64,000 bases of DNA from Thiocystis violacea. Lineage in GTDB: Bacteria > Pseudomonadota > Gammaproteobacteria > Chromatiales > Chromatiaceae. Made by a program: the position numbers and the translations under genes. Below the pieces are notes generated by a model. The model was not told where the DNA came from, searched no databases, and saw only the letters and a program-made list of their open reading frames with translations. Below are positions 28,836 to 39,467 of this stretch, one piece after another (positions within the stretch are counted from its first letter, which is position 1; every line of letters starts with the position of its first letter). The stretch is from NCBI RefSeq assembly GCF_016583565.1, contig NZ_NRRF01000003.1, positions 112,278 to 176,277 on the forward strand. The letters run 5' to 3'.

Positions 28836-29231
28836 ATGATGACCAAAATGAAAACGCTTGCCGCTCTTGCCGCAACAGCCATGCTTGCCGGCGCCTCCTT
28901 CACGGCAAGCGCCTGGTGGGGTGGTCCGGGTGGCGGCAACGGCATGTGGGACAACATGGGCGACATGTTCGGAGACGGCACGGGCGACTTCAACATGAAC
29001 ATGAGCGGCAGCGGCCGTAGCTACGGTCGCGGCTATGGCCGTGGTAATGGCTATGGCTACGGCTATGGCGCACCCTATGGCTACGGCTATGGCGCACCCT
29101 ATGGCTACGGCGCACCTTATGGCTATGGCGCGCCCTATGGCATGGGAGCACCTTACGGCTATGGCGCACCTTACGGCGCGATGCCGCAGGCCCCAGCTCC
29201 AGTTCCAGCGCAAGCCGCTCCTGCCCGCTGA
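28836..29231 (+). CDS. Sulfur globule protein (Sgp family)
   Basis: The precursor is about 131 residues: a Sec signal peptide ([18 protein letters not shown]... cleaved after TASA) and a mature part that starts [20 protein letters not shown] and continues into Gly/Tyr-rich repeats with six GAPY units. This matches sulfur globule envelope proteins of Chromatiaceae, which coat the periplasmic sulfur deposits formed when sulfide or thiosulfate is oxidised. Whether it is SgpA, SgpB or another paralogue cannot be decided here. Three in-frame ATG codons (28836, 28839, 28848) leave the exact start open. It is the best lineage marker in the window. Confidence 0.88.
   Translation: MMTKMKTLAALAATAMLAGASFTASAWWGGPGGGNGMWDNMGDMFGDGTGDFNMNMSGSGRSYGRGYGRGNGYGYGYGAPYGYGYGAPYGYGAPYGYGAPYGMGAPYGYGAPYGAMPQAPAPVPAQAAPAR
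29040..29180 (+). repeat. Gly-Tyr-Gly-Ala-Pro-Tyr coding repeat
   Basis: Six imperfect units of the type GGCGCACCYTAYGGCTAYGGC inside the sulfur globule gene encode GAPYGY. Synonymous variation between units shows the repeat is maintained at protein level, although slippage could still change copy number. Confidence 0.8.
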
Positions 29232-29305
29232 AGCAGCTTTGCGTCTTCAGGGGACAGAGTAGTGCCGCGCGTGCGCGGCGCATTCTGCCCTGAGTAGACC
29301 GGCCA

Positions 29306-29335
29306 CTCCAGCCTGGCGCGCATGCGCCAGTGGAG
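29306..29335. terminator. Hairpin downstream of sulfur globule gene
   Basis: CTCCAGCCTGGCGC pairs with GCGCCAGTGGAG (12 bp with a 2-nt bulge, GCAT loop), 75 bp after the stop. There is no T-run. It could be a terminator for the sulfur globule mRNA or protect its 3' end. Confidence 0.45.
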
Positions 29336-29362
29336 CGGCGTCAAGCGGTCTGACCGAATCGG

Positions 29363-29926
29363 TCAGACTGCGCCCCAGACCTCACGCTTGACGTCCGTCT
29401 TGGTTGTCAGCACCTCGTCGAGGGTCCTGGTCGGAAAAGACGGCTTGAAGTCCTTGATCGCGTCGTAGAGGACGACGACCTTGTCCTCACCCGACATCCC
29501 CTTCAGATCCTGCTTCTCCACATAGCAAGCCTCGGTCAGCTCGTTCCACACCATGCCTTGGCGGAACTGGATCAGGACATAGCGGTGGCCCTCGATCTCG
29601 ACCTGGCAGTTCTCCGCCAGATTGTCGATGTAGAAGACAGGGATGCAGTCCGCAGCCAGGTCGGCACTGAACCGCGTGACAAAGGCTGGAAGCTCGTCAA
29701 CGCTCTCAAAACTGCCCGCAACCATCAGCAGCTGCTCGGCGTCTGCCAGCATCACGGCCTGCTTGATGAGCGCCTTGGGCGGCGTGCGCTTGCCGGCGGT
29801 CGCCTTCAACTCACCTTCGAGGACGACGAATTCGCCCCGAAACGCCTGCACCCCTTCTCTGCTGGTTGCGCCAAAAAGCGACTTCAGCCAAAAAAGCTCT
29901 TCTTTTTCGTATCGATCGAGCAGCAT
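29363..29926 (-). CDS. Hypothetical protein, 187 residues
   Basis: I do not recognise this family. It is a soluble, acidic protein without signal or membrane segments, alternating helices (ERYEKEELFWLKSLF-like N-terminus, TPPKALIKQAVMLADAEQLL) and strands (VPVFYIDNL, HRYVLIQFRQGM). It is convergent with the sulfur globule gene. Base composition around 29350-30110 is less GC-rich than the neighbourhood, a mild hint of foreign origin. A GGAG lies 11 nt before ATG 29926. Confidence 0.6.
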   Translation of the reverse strand: MLLDRYEKEELFWLKSLFGATSREGVQAFRGEFVVLEGELKATAGKRTPPKALIKQAVMLADAEQLLMVAGSFESVDELPAFVTRFSADLAADCIPVFYIDNLAENCQVEIEGHRYVLIQFRQGMVWNELTEACYVEKQDLKGMSGEDKVVVLYDAIKDFKPSFPTRTLDEVLTTKTDVKREVWGAV

Positions 29927-30101
29927 CGCGGATGAATCTCCAAAAGGATCGAAATGGACATCATGGCTGTCGCGATCTCTCGTGCCACCATAGACTGGAG
30001 GCTTTGGCTCGCCTCTAAGCTCGCCCGATTGTCGTGTTCACGACAAGCCCACCAAGAGATCGACGACGTCTTCAACGGGTGCGTATCCACCGATAAGATT
30101 T

Positions 30102-30317
30102 TCATTTATCTTGTGATTTGGTAGCGACTGCCGGTTGCGCACGCACCTTTCGGTCTAGGCGTCGCAGCGAGCCATCTACGCACGCATAGCCAGCAAGCAA
30201 AATTCCGGCCAGGCTCAACGCCCAGATGGCCCGGCGAGCAGATACAGGCCCCTCATGACAGCGGCGCCTTTTCCTGGCAACCTGCGCGCCGTCATCCGTC
30301 AAAGGACTTCTGCTCAT
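30102..30317 (-). CDS. Possible small single-span membrane protein
   Basis: This 71-codon frame from ATG 30317 has basic N-terminal residues (ARKRRRCHEG), one hydrophobic segment (AIWALSLAGILLAGYACVDG) and a basic tail. Its start overlaps the start of the divergent FUN14 gene by two bases. There is no recognised family and only composition supports it, so it may not be real. Confidence 0.25.
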   Translation of the reverse strand: MSRSPLTDDGAQVARKRRRCHEGPVSARRAIWALSLAGILLAGYACVDGSLRRLDRKVRAQPAVATKSQDK

Positions 30318-30351
30318 GCAACCTAATCTGGTCATGGAACCTAATCTGGAA
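30316..30351 (+). repeat. 18-bp tandem duplication at the FUN14 gene start
   Basis: ATGCAACCTAATCTGGTC (30316-30333) is repeated as ATGGAACCTAATCTGGAA (30334-30351). It duplicates the start codon and encodes MQPNLV-MEPNLE. Confidence 0.85.
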
Positions 30352-30786
30352 CCGACCCGGATCATCCCTACCAAATGGCGGCTCGCCTATCCCGCCGCCG
30401 CCCTAAGCTATCTGGGCACCCTCAACGCCACGGCGCAGCCGATGAGACAGCCGAGTTCAGCGCCGGCGATCGACGGTGGCGCGCTCTTCAGTGAGTACTT
30501 TTTCCTCAAGCTCGGCTTCTCCTTCATGGTCGGCCTGGCCATGGGTTTCGCACTCAAGATCGCCTTCAAGATTGCGCTGCTCGTCATCGGCCTTATCCTG
30601 CTCGCCCTCTTCGGGCTGCAGATCTCTGGCGTCATTGACGTCAACTGGGGAGGCATGGAGGTCCACTACGACGGCTGGGCGGATTGGGTGGGGGCGAGCG
30701 CCAGCACCTTCTTCGGATTCGTCGGCGACAATCTGACGAGCGCCGCCTCCTTCTTTGCGGGTCTGGCGGTCGGCCTGAAGCTTTAG
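30316..30786 (+). CDS. FUN14-domain membrane protein
   Basis: This 156-residue protein's C-terminal 100 residues match the FUN14 family: FSFMVGLAMGFALKIAFK, a second hydrophobic span LLVIGLILLALFGLQISG, then NWGGMEVHYDG and FAGLAVGLKL at the end. FUN14 proteins are small membrane proteins, best known as mitochondrial mitophagy receptors; bacterial function is unknown. The start is uncertain. AAGGAC lies about 10 nt before ATG 30316, but an 18-bp duplication gives a second ATG at 30334, and ATG 30442 would still keep the whole domain. Confidence 0.75.
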   Translation: MQPNLVMEPNLEPTRIIPTKWRLAYPAAALSYLGTLNATAQPMRQPSSAPAIDGGALFSEYFFLKLGFSFMVGLAMGFALKIAFKIALLVIGLILLALFGLQISGVIDVNWGGMEVHYDGWADWVGASASTFFGFVGDNLTSAASFFAGLAVGLKL

Positions 30787-31025
30787 GTGATTTCCGGGAA
30801 ACAACATACCCGCGGTTCCGATCCCGTAGGATGGGCAAAGCCCTGGCGATGCGCTTCTTTCGGAGTGCCGAGGGTCGCGGGGCGTGCCCATCATCCCAGC
30901 TCGGCGGCTTGCAAGATGGGCACGTCCGTCTGGCGTGGAGGTTGGGCTCGAGCCCAGAGCGCGGACGTTGCCCATCCTACCGATCCGGGTCTATTTGGGT
31001 AAGGTCATTTCCGGAAATCGCCTTA
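30785..31025. repeat. MITE-like intergenic element with nested inverted ends (family A copy 1)
   Basis: The inner ends are GTAGGATGGGCAAAG (30826-30840) and an inverted GTTGCCCATCCTAC (30967-30980). The outer ends AGGTGATTTCCGG and CCGGAAATCGCCT are also inverted (30785-30800 and about 31003-31024). The interior holds further GATGGGCA/TGCCCATC pairs. It begins inside the stop codon of the FUN14 gene. There is no coding capacity, so it looks like a non-autonomous repeat. Confidence 0.65.
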
Positions 31026-31065
31026 GGAGCCTGTCCGCGCTGGGCTGAGTCGGCTGCGCACGCGC

Positions 31066-31668
31066 CTAGCCGGCGCCCGTGCGTTGAGTCCAAGCGGCGA
31101 ACAACCGGGTGAAACCGTCGAGGGCCTGGGAATAGATTCCCGGCAGACCGGACTCGCGCGGACCAGCGCAGTTGAGGACGCGAACGTGATTGGTCAGGAG
31201 CCAGTCAAGGGTCGAGGCGAGGTCGAAACCGGTGGCCAGATCACGCGTCAGCAGCGGCCGAGCGCCACGCCGAGCGAGCTGCGCCGTCAGTAAGGTGCCG
31301 CCGGTGAGCGCGCCAGCGTGCAGGATCAGCGTTGCATCGGAATCACGGAGATTCCAGAGCGTGCGCTCCCGGTAGTCGGCGGCGGGGGTCTCGAGCAAGG
31401 GATATCGCTCCGAAATCGCCCCGTCCTCCGCCCGCCGTCCGCGCGGGCACCAGCCGCCGATGGGCAGCCCCAAGGCCAGGGCCGCATCCAAGGCCGCTCG
31501 ATCCACGCCGGTCTGACCTCCGGAGACGATGACGATCTCCGCCCCGAGCTGCGGCCTGACCCGCTGGCTGTGCATGGCAGCCAGAAGCTCGTTGTCGCGC
31601 TTGGCGAAGTAGAGATCCTCGTCGACCTTCCCCTTGCGCTTGAGCTGATCGATGACACCCTTCATCAC
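31066..31668 (-). CDS. Putative molybdenum carrier / YpsA-related (SLOG-type) protein
   Basis: This is a 200-residue soluble protein. Residues about 43-190 fit the MoCo carrier family: IVSGGQTGVDRAALDAALAL for nucleotide binding, GGWCPRGRRAEDG, YPLLETPAADYRERTLWNL and SDATLIL. Related proteins bind molybdenum cofactor or nucleotides in a Rossmann-like SLOG fold. The first 40 residues (MKGVIDQLKRKGKVDEDLYFAKRD) are a helical extension I do not recognise. It lies 6 nt downstream of cmoB on the same strand, probably in one operon, though no functional link to tRNA modification is known. Confidence 0.78.
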   Translation of the reverse strand: MMKGVIDQLKRKGKVDEDLYFAKRDNELLAAMHSQRVRPQLGAEIVIVSGGQTGVDRAALDAALALGLPIGGWCPRGRRAEDGAISERYPLLETPAADYRERTLWNLRDSDATLILHAGALTGGTLLTAQLARRGARPLLTRDLATGFDLASTLDWLLTNHVRVLNCAGPRESGLPGIYSQALDGFTRLFAAWTQRTGAG

Positions 31669-31674
31669 CGGGAC

Positions 31675-32655
31675 TCAGGGCCGGTTGGCGATCAGGAGCG
31701 CGCGCGTCGGGGCGGGATGGCCCTCAAGGGTGCGACTCGGATCGTCCGGATCGAGGTGATCGGGCAGAGACTGGAACCGCATCCAGTCTGTTCCACGCTG
31801 TTCCTCAGTGCTGGTCCGCTTCACGTCGATCACCTCCACACCGTTGAAACCGCAGCGTTCGAGCCAAACCACCAGGGCATCGACGCTCGGAATAAACCAG
31901 ACATTGCGCATGCTGGCATAACGACCGCGCGGCACCAAGACCTGCTGAGCGCTTGCGTCCAGAACCAGGGTCTCCAGCACCAGCTCGCCGCCAGGACGCA
32001 GCAGGCGGAACAGGTCGGCGAGATGGTCGATGGGCAAACGCCGATGGTAGAGCACCCCCATGGAGAACACGCTGTCTAGGCCAGTCAGCCCCTCGGGGAG
32101 ATCCTCGATCCCCAGTGGCAGAACGCTGAGGTTGTCCGCCGCCAGATAGCGATTGATCGCCTGGAACTGGACGACGAAGAGCAGCGTCGGATCGATCCCC
32201 AGAACCAGCTCGGCGCCCGCGCCCAGCATGCGCCATCCATGGTAGCCATTGCCACAGCCGACATCGAGCACCAGGCGCCCCGCCAAGGGTGCGATGGCGT
32301 CGGCCAGCCGATCCCACTTGAGGTCGGATCTCCACTCGGTGTCGATGTGCACGCCGTGGATGCAGAAGGGCCCCTTGCGCCAGGGATGCAAGGCCATGAG
32401 GGTATCGCGCAACCGGGCCTCGGTCGCCGCGTCGAGCGGCGTCTTGGAGAGCACGCCAACACGGGACTGATCCAGCATGACCCTGCCGGCAGAAAGCTCG
32501 GGCAGCGCGGCGACCGCCGCCTCCCAGCGCGGCAGGTCACCATGGGCGCCAGGCCCCAGACGGCGCTCGACCGCCTCGGCCAGAGCCGCGCGCCATGGCG
32601 CCAGGCGCGTCCGGGAAAGGCGCTCCAGGAAGGGTTCGAAGGTGCTCAGGTCCAT
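31675..32655 (-). CDS. cmoB: tRNA U34 carboxymethyltransferase CmoB
   Basis: This 326-residue SAM-fold enzyme transfers a carboxymethyl group from carboxy-SAM to 5-hydroxyuridine 34 of tRNA to make cmo5U, widening wobble decoding. Visible are WRKGPFCIHGVHIDTEWRSD, the SAM site LDVGCGNGYHGWRM, FVVQFQAINRYL and GVLYHRRLPIDHL, all characteristic of CmoB. ATG 32655 overlaps the end of cmoA by 10 bp; an upstream in-frame extension has no family support. Confidence 0.95.
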   Translation of the reverse strand: MDLSTFEPFLERLSRTRLAPWRAALAEAVERRLGPGAHGDLPRWEAAVAALPELSAGRVMLDQSRVGVLSKTPLDAATEARLRDTLMALHPWRKGPFCIHGVHIDTEWRSDLKWDRLADAIAPLAGRLVLDVGCGNGYHGWRMLGAGAELVLGIDPTLLFVVQFQAINRYLAADNLSVLPLGIEDLPEGLTGLDSVFSMGVLYHRRLPIDHLADLFRLLRPGGELVLETLVLDASAQQVLVPRGRYASMRNVWFIPSVDALVVWLERCGFNGVEVIDVKRTSTEEQRGTDWMRFQSLPDHLDPDDPSRTLEGHPAPTRALLIANRP

Positions 32656-33377
32656 GCAAGCCAGGCCACGAAATTGAGACTCTGGAACCAGCGGCAAACA
32701 CCGGTGAACCCGGCATTCGCGAGCCGCCGCTCGTGCGTCTCGATGCTCTCCGGCACCAGCACCTGCTCAAGCGCCGCGCGCTTGCGGCTGATGGCCAGCT
32801 CGCTGTAGCCGTTCGCGCGCTTGAAGTCCTCATGCAGGGCCGTGAGCAAGGCGCCGCCGCGATCGTCCGGAACCGCCATCTTCTCGGCCAAGACCAGGAC
32901 ACCGCCCGACACCAGGCCGCCGCGAATCCGCTCCAGAAGCGCCAGCCGTTCGGTGACAGGGACAAACTGCAGCGTGAGATTCAGGACCACGACGGACGCC
33001 TGCTCGATGGCAACCGCCTGGATGTCCGCGCAGACCGCCTCAACCCGATCCGCCCCCGGCACGTCCTTGAGCCGCGCGCGCAGCCCGTCCACCATCGCGG
33101 GCGCATTGTCCACCGCGATGATGGGGACACCCGGCCCGACCTGCCGCAGCATCGAACGCGTCACCGCACCCAGAGAGCAGCCGAGGTCGTAGCAGCGCGT
33201 CCCCGGCCGAGCGACCTGACGGGCGATGAGCCCAGACAGCCCGACCAGTTCGGCATAGCCAGGCACCGAGCGACGCACCATGTCCGGGAAGACGCGGGCA
33301 ACGTCGGCATCGAACTCGAAGGGCCGCACGGGCGCCTCGGGGCGATCGAACAGGTCGTCTGGCTCGCTTTGATTCAT
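32646..33377 (-). CDS. cmoA: Carboxy-SAM synthase CmoA
   Basis: This 243-residue SAM-dependent enzyme converts SAM and prephenate to carboxy-S-adenosylmethionine, the donor used by CmoB. Motifs are FEFDADVARVFPDMVRRSVPGY, YDLGCSLGAVTRSML, IIAVDNAPAM and NLTLQFVPVTER. ATG 33377 gives the usual length and N-terminus. The cmoA-cmoB order with overlapping ends is the common gammaproteobacterial arrangement. Confidence 0.95.
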   Translation of the reverse strand: MNQSEPDDLFDRPEAPVRPFEFDADVARVFPDMVRRSVPGYAELVGLSGLIARQVARPGTRCYDLGCSLGAVTRSMLRQVGPGVPIIAVDNAPAMVDGLRARLKDVPGADRVEAVCADIQAVAIEQASVVVLNLTLQFVPVTERLALLERIRGGLVSGGVLVLAEKMAVPDDRGGALLTALHEDFKRANGYSELAISRKRAALEQVLVPESIETHERRLANAGFTGVCRWFQSLNFVAWLAWT

Positions 33378-33514
33378 AGCTCGCCATTCTACCCTGCCGC
33401 GCGCAAGGCCCCCACTTGCGGCGTTCCCTGAAAATGGGGCGTCCACGACTCAAGGCGGGTTGTTAGAATCTAAGAGAAAGCAACGCCCACCCTCGAGGAG
33501 CCCGGATAACCGCC

Positions 33515-35743
<2,229 letters not shown>

Positions 35744-35803
35744 GAACCCGCGGCCGGAGGTGCTGCGACCTCCGACCCCGCTGGGAACCAGAGTTGTCAG
35801 CTC

Positions 35804-35959
35804 GTAGGATGGGCAAAGTCCGCGCTCCGTGGCCCATGGATCACCGCACCGCCTGGCGGACGTGCCCATCCGGCAAACCTCCGCGCGGACAAGACGGGCA
35901 CGCCCGTCAACGCCCAGCGCCCAATCTCAACGTCGCATGGCGGGCTTTGCCCATCCTAC
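35804..35959. repeat. Intergenic element with 15-bp perfect terminal inverted repeats (family A copy 2)
   Basis: GTAGGATGGGCAAAG (35804-35818) and CTTTGCCCATCCTAC (35945-35959) are perfect inverted ends of a 156-bp element. The inside alternates GTGCCCATC and GACGGGCAC type segments, as in copy 1 at 30785-31025. It is non-coding. It is followed at once by a family B element. Confidence 0.75.
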
Positions 35960-35980
35960 GAATCGACGCCCACATGGGCC

Positions 35981-36047
35981 GTGGACGAGCGCGAGCGAAG
36001 TCCACCAAATCCCGCGGCGGCGGTGGACTGCGCTGCGCTCGTCCACC
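35981..36047. repeat. Intergenic inverted repeat, family B copy 1
   Basis: GTGGACGAGCGCGAGCGAAG followed by TCCACC pairs with GGTGGACTGCGCTGCGCTCG and TCCAC about 20 nt further on: a 25-bp imperfect hairpin. A diverged relative with the same GTGGA/AGTCCACC signature lies at 59711-59789. Confidence 0.7.
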
Positions 36048-36102
36048 CGACTCTCGCCGCCGCGCAAGGACGGCGAGCCATGACGAATCTGGAAGCTCAC
36101 CC

Positions 36103-38416
36103 ATGCCCCTGACCCTGCCCCAACTGGAGCGCCACCTGTTCAAGGCCGCCGACATCCTGCGCGGCAAGATGGACGCCTCCGAGTTCAAGGAATACATCTT
36201 CGGGATGTTGTTCCTCAAGCGCTGCTCGGACGTCTTCGACCAGCGCCGCGAGGAGGTCATCCAGCTCGAAATGGAGGGCGGCAAGACCAGGACCGACGCG
36301 GAGCGGTCCGCCGAGAACTCCCGCTGGTACAAGAGTTCCTTCTGGGTGCCGCCCCAGTCGCGCTATGCGTTTCTGCTGAACGACGCCCACCACAACGTCG
36401 GCGACGCTCTCAACAAGGCACTGACTGGCATCGAGAGCGGCAACATCAGCCTGTACGACGTGCTGGAGCACATCGACTTCACCCGCAAGGTCGGCCAGAG
36501 CAAGATCCCGGACATCAGGCTGCGCCAGCTCATCAGCCACTTCGGCATCCACCGCCTGCGCAACCAGGACTTCGAGTTCCCGAACCTACTCGGCGCGGCC
36601 TAGGAGTAACTGATCGGCGAGTTCGCCGACTCCGCCGGCAAGAAGGGCGGCGAGTTCTACACCCCGCGCTCCGTGGTACGCATGATGGTGCGGCTGCTCA
36701 AGCCGACCCTGGCCCACGACGTCTACGATCCCTGTTGAGGCTCCGGCGGCATGCTGATCGCCGCCAAGGAATGCATCGACGAGCACGGCGAGGACGGTCG
36801 CGAAGAACGCCGACAACACGCCCGCCTGGTCGCCTAAGTTCCCCGAGCGCTTCCGCTACGGCCAGGTGCCCCTAGGCGCCAAGAAGGCCGACCTCATGTT
36901 CCTGCAGCACATGCTGGCCGTCACGCGCGACGGCGGCCTGGTCGCCACCGTCATGCCCCACGGCGTGCTGTTCCGCGGCGGAGAGGAGAAGACCATCCGC
37001 GCCGGCATCATCGAGGACGACCTGCTCGAAGCCGTCATCGGCGTCGCCCCCAATCTCTTCTACGGCATCGGCATCCCCGCCTGCATCCTGGTGCTGCGCC
37101 AGCGGGTCCAGAGCGGGGCCAATCGCGGCGGCGGCAAGCCGGCCTACGCCCAAGGCAAGGTGCTCTTCATCAACGCCGACCGCGAACTCTTCGAGGGCCG
37201 GGCGCAGAACTACCTGATGCCGGAGCACATCGAGAAGATCGTCACCACCTTCGACGAATACCGCGCGGTCCCCGGCTTCTCCGCGATCGTGGACAACGCC
37301 ACGCTCGCCGCCAACGCCTACAACCTCAACATTCGCCGCTACGCCGACAACGCCCCACCGCCCGAGCCGCACGACGTGCGCGCCCACCTGGTCGGCGGCG
37401 TGCCCAAGGCGGAGGTCGAGGCCAAGGCGGCGCTGTTCTCCGCGCACGGCCTCGACCCCGCGGATCTCTTCGTCGAGCGCGACGCCAAGTACCTCGACTT
37501 CAGAACCCAGCTCGCCCGGCGCCAGCACCTCAAGCCCGCCATCGAGGGCAACCCCGGCCTGCTCGCCAAGGAAGCCGCCATCCGCGCCGCCTTCGAGCAG
37601 TGGTGGGGAACGCACGGCGTGCGTATTGCCACGCTGAGCGGTCAGCTCGCCACGGACAGCGAAACGGCCATGGCCGTCGGCGGCCTAGTCGAACTGCGCG
37701 AAGAGCTGCTCGCCAGCTTCAGCGCGTCGCTGGAGGCCGTCGGCATGCTCGACCCCTTCCAGGTGCGCGGCATCGTCGCCGGCTTCTGGTACCAGACCAA
37801 GTACGACTTCCTCACCCTCATGGCGCGCGGCGCCAAGGGCGTGGCCGGCGCCTGGCGCACCAGCATCGTCACCGCGCTGGAGGACAAGGCCAGCAAGGAG
37901 AGCCCGCTGGAGCACAAGCTGGTCCGCTTCCTGATGAGCGACTTCGTCGAGGCCATCGGCGAGCTGGAGGCCAGGAAGGCCGAGCTGGACAGCCAGATCA
38001 AGGCCGCCAGCCCCAAAAACACAGAGGGCGAGGAAGGCGAAGCCAGCGAGTCAGCGGAGGAATCGGCCGACGACGACGAGAACGCCGTCGACGAGGCCCA
38101 GCTCAAGGCATGGAAGAACGAGCTCACCGCCATCAAGAAGCGGCTCAAGGCGAAGCAAAAGAGCTTCACCGCTCACCTCGACCGCGAGGTCGAGGGCCTG
38201 ACACCCGAGCAGGCCGCCGAGCTGTTGCTCACCATCCTGCACGACGACATGCGCGCCATCGTCGAGCGCCACATCGCCGCCCAGCGCAAGGCCATCGTCG
38301 GCGCCTTCGAGAACTGGTGGGACAAGTATCGCGTGACGCTGACCGAGATCGAGGGCAGACGGGATGCGGCAGCAACGGCGTTGCGGGGGTATTTGGAGGG
38401 GTTGGGGTATGTCTGA
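36103..38416 (+). pseudogene. hsdM: Broken type I restriction-modification methyltransferase hsdM
   Basis: The reading starts [20 protein letters not shown] and follows HsdM closely until TAG 36601-36603 and TAA 36607-36609, which stand where HsdM has two Tyr (AYEYLIGEF). The match resumes (GKKGGEFYTPRSVVR) until TGA 36736-36738 replaces the Ser of DPCSGSGG, then breaks at about 36800. The next recognisable codons (KNADNTPAWSPKF) are in another frame and follow directly on sequence that should lie some 60-70 codons earlier, so the segment with the catalytic NPPF motif is deleted. From 36866 to 38416 a 516-codon frame encodes an intact C-terminal part (DLMFLQHMLAV, TVMPHGVLFRGG) with an acidic coiled-coil. 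No hsdS or hsdR is in the window. It is non-functional as a methylase. Confidence 0.9.
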
Positions 38417-38434
38417 CCCCGCTTACGCCGACAA

Positions 38435-38764
38435 TTACCGGGTCGCGGAATGAGTCGCCAGCCACTCGCGCAGCGCCTGATCGATACGCGTCTGCCACCC
38501 AGGCCCACCGGCACGAAAGGCGGCCAGCACGTCAGGGCTGAGCCGGATCGCGACCTGCTCCTTGGTCGGACGTTTATTGGGGCCGCGAGTCCGCACGCGA
38601 GCAACCTCGACCCCGCGCTGGCGCATGACCGCGTCGTTCCAGTCCGCCTCGGTCGTGCGCGGGTTATCCGCATCCTCTTGGATCTCGGCATCGGTCATGG
38701 CACGCACGCGCGGCCAATCGGTCTGGTCATCCGGGGGCGTAGTGCCAGTAGAGACGTCGCTCAT
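38435..38764 (-). CDS. brnA: BrnA-family antitoxin
   Basis: This 109-residue protein's C-terminal third is a ribbon-helix-helix-like DNA-binding segment (KEQVAIRLSPDVLAAFRAGGPGWQTRIDQALREWL), typical of BrnA antitoxins. The N-terminal part (MTDAEIQEDADNP) is the region expected to grip BrnT. Its 5' end overlaps the toxin gene by 38 bp, the usual brnT-brnA order. BrnA neutralises BrnT and represses the operon, probably through the palindrome at 38999-39015. Confidence 0.88.
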   Translation of the reverse strand: MSDVSTGTTPPDDQTDWPRVRAMTDAEIQEDADNPRTTEADWNDAVMRQRGVEVARVRTRGPNKRPTKEQVAIRLSPDVLAAFRAGGPGWQTRIDQALREWLATHSATR

Positions 38765-38999
38765 GTGTGTCGGCCTTGCGAATTGAAATGAGATGGTCGC
38801 AGTCGTTGCGTGGCGTATGCACGACAAGAACCACGACGCCGTTCCACAGCCCGATGGTTTGCAGGCGTAGCTCGCCATAGGCGTCACGGCCATCCTCGCG
38901 AGTGATCGTGAAGCCAGCGAAGACCGCTTCCGCCCCGACAAAATCGAACCCATGCTTGGCGAGATTGATCTGGCGCTTCGCTTCGTCGTAACTGATCAC
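38727..38999 (-). CDS. brnT: BrnT-family ribonuclease toxin
   Basis: This 90-residue toxin matches BrnT: ISYDEAKRQINLAKHGFDF at the N-terminus, then the strand-rich GELRLQTIGLWNGVVVLVVHT and the C-terminal ISIRKADTHERRLYW, which carries the Arg/His-rich catalytic surface of this RelE-like RNase. The start codon is GTG at 38999; no upstream ATG in frame is plausible. Expression would inhibit translation unless BrnA is present. The pair lies between the broken hsdM and sbcD, consistent with an accessory patch. Confidence 0.88.
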   Translation of the reverse strand: MISYDEAKRQINLAKHGFDFVGAEAVFAGFTITREDGRDAYGELRLQTIGLWNGVVVLVVHTPRNDCDHLISIRKADTHERRLYWHYAPG

Positions 39000-39033
39000 A
39001 TCTAAATTGTAGATGCGATTTGATATGGGTCAA
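38999..39033 (-). promoter_or_regulatory. brnTA promoter with palindromic operator
   Basis: On the minus strand TTGACC (39033-39028) and TACAAT (39011-39006) form a sigma-70 promoter with 16-bp spacing. The palindrome CATCTA-N5-TAGATG (38999-39015) overlaps the -10 element and the first base of the toxin GTG codon, where a ribbon-helix-helix antitoxin would block RNA polymerase. Confidence 0.7.
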
Positions 39034-39467
39034 GCAAAAGGACGATGCGTGGATGCAACAGAGAGGCGGCGATATGATGCTCCAATCCCGCACAGGAGTC
39101 AGGCCGAGAAGCGAATTGCGCGGATCCTTCGCACCACACCCCGGCGTTCTGGCTGCGCGTGGAGCGCGCGATGCCGGAATACGCGCAGCGCAAGGCCTGG
39201 CTGGCCGAGCACGGAATCGATGTCGCAGGGATCCGAGGACAATGGCTGACAACTTCACCAGTGACCACGTCAAGCTGCTGAATACCTGGCAGGGGCAGAA
39301 ACGCGACGAGGCGGATCCCGTGCGATTGAGTTCGGGTAGGATTCGCTCGTAAAGTCAGCCCAACACCACCAAGCACGCAGGGGCTCGGCGCTCCGGCGGG
39401 CTTGTTTCTTTGTGAGACCACCCAAGCCGCTCAGGAGCGATGTCCAAATCGACGCTGTGAATCTCTC
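39034..39467. other. Intergenic region with possible gene remnants
   Basis: There is no gene I can support. The + frame from about 39130 reads FWLRVERAMPEYAQRKAWL and on to a stop near 39283, with coding-like character but no start. A 36-codon ORF at 39242-39352 (MADNFTSDHVKLLNTWQGQK) has GAGGAC ahead of it. Both look like leftovers of accessory genes. Confidence 0.35.

Noticed and set aside
28521..29213. Minus-strand frame with Ala-Ile-Arg-Cys-Ala repeats opposite the sulfur globule gene
   Set aside because: It is only the complement of the GAPYGY-coding repeat; the plus strand encodes a signal peptide and a known family.
32239..33431. Long plus-strand frames opposite cmoA and cmoB
   Set aside because: Antisense shadows; cmoA and cmoB carry clear SAM-binding motifs and the conserved overlap.
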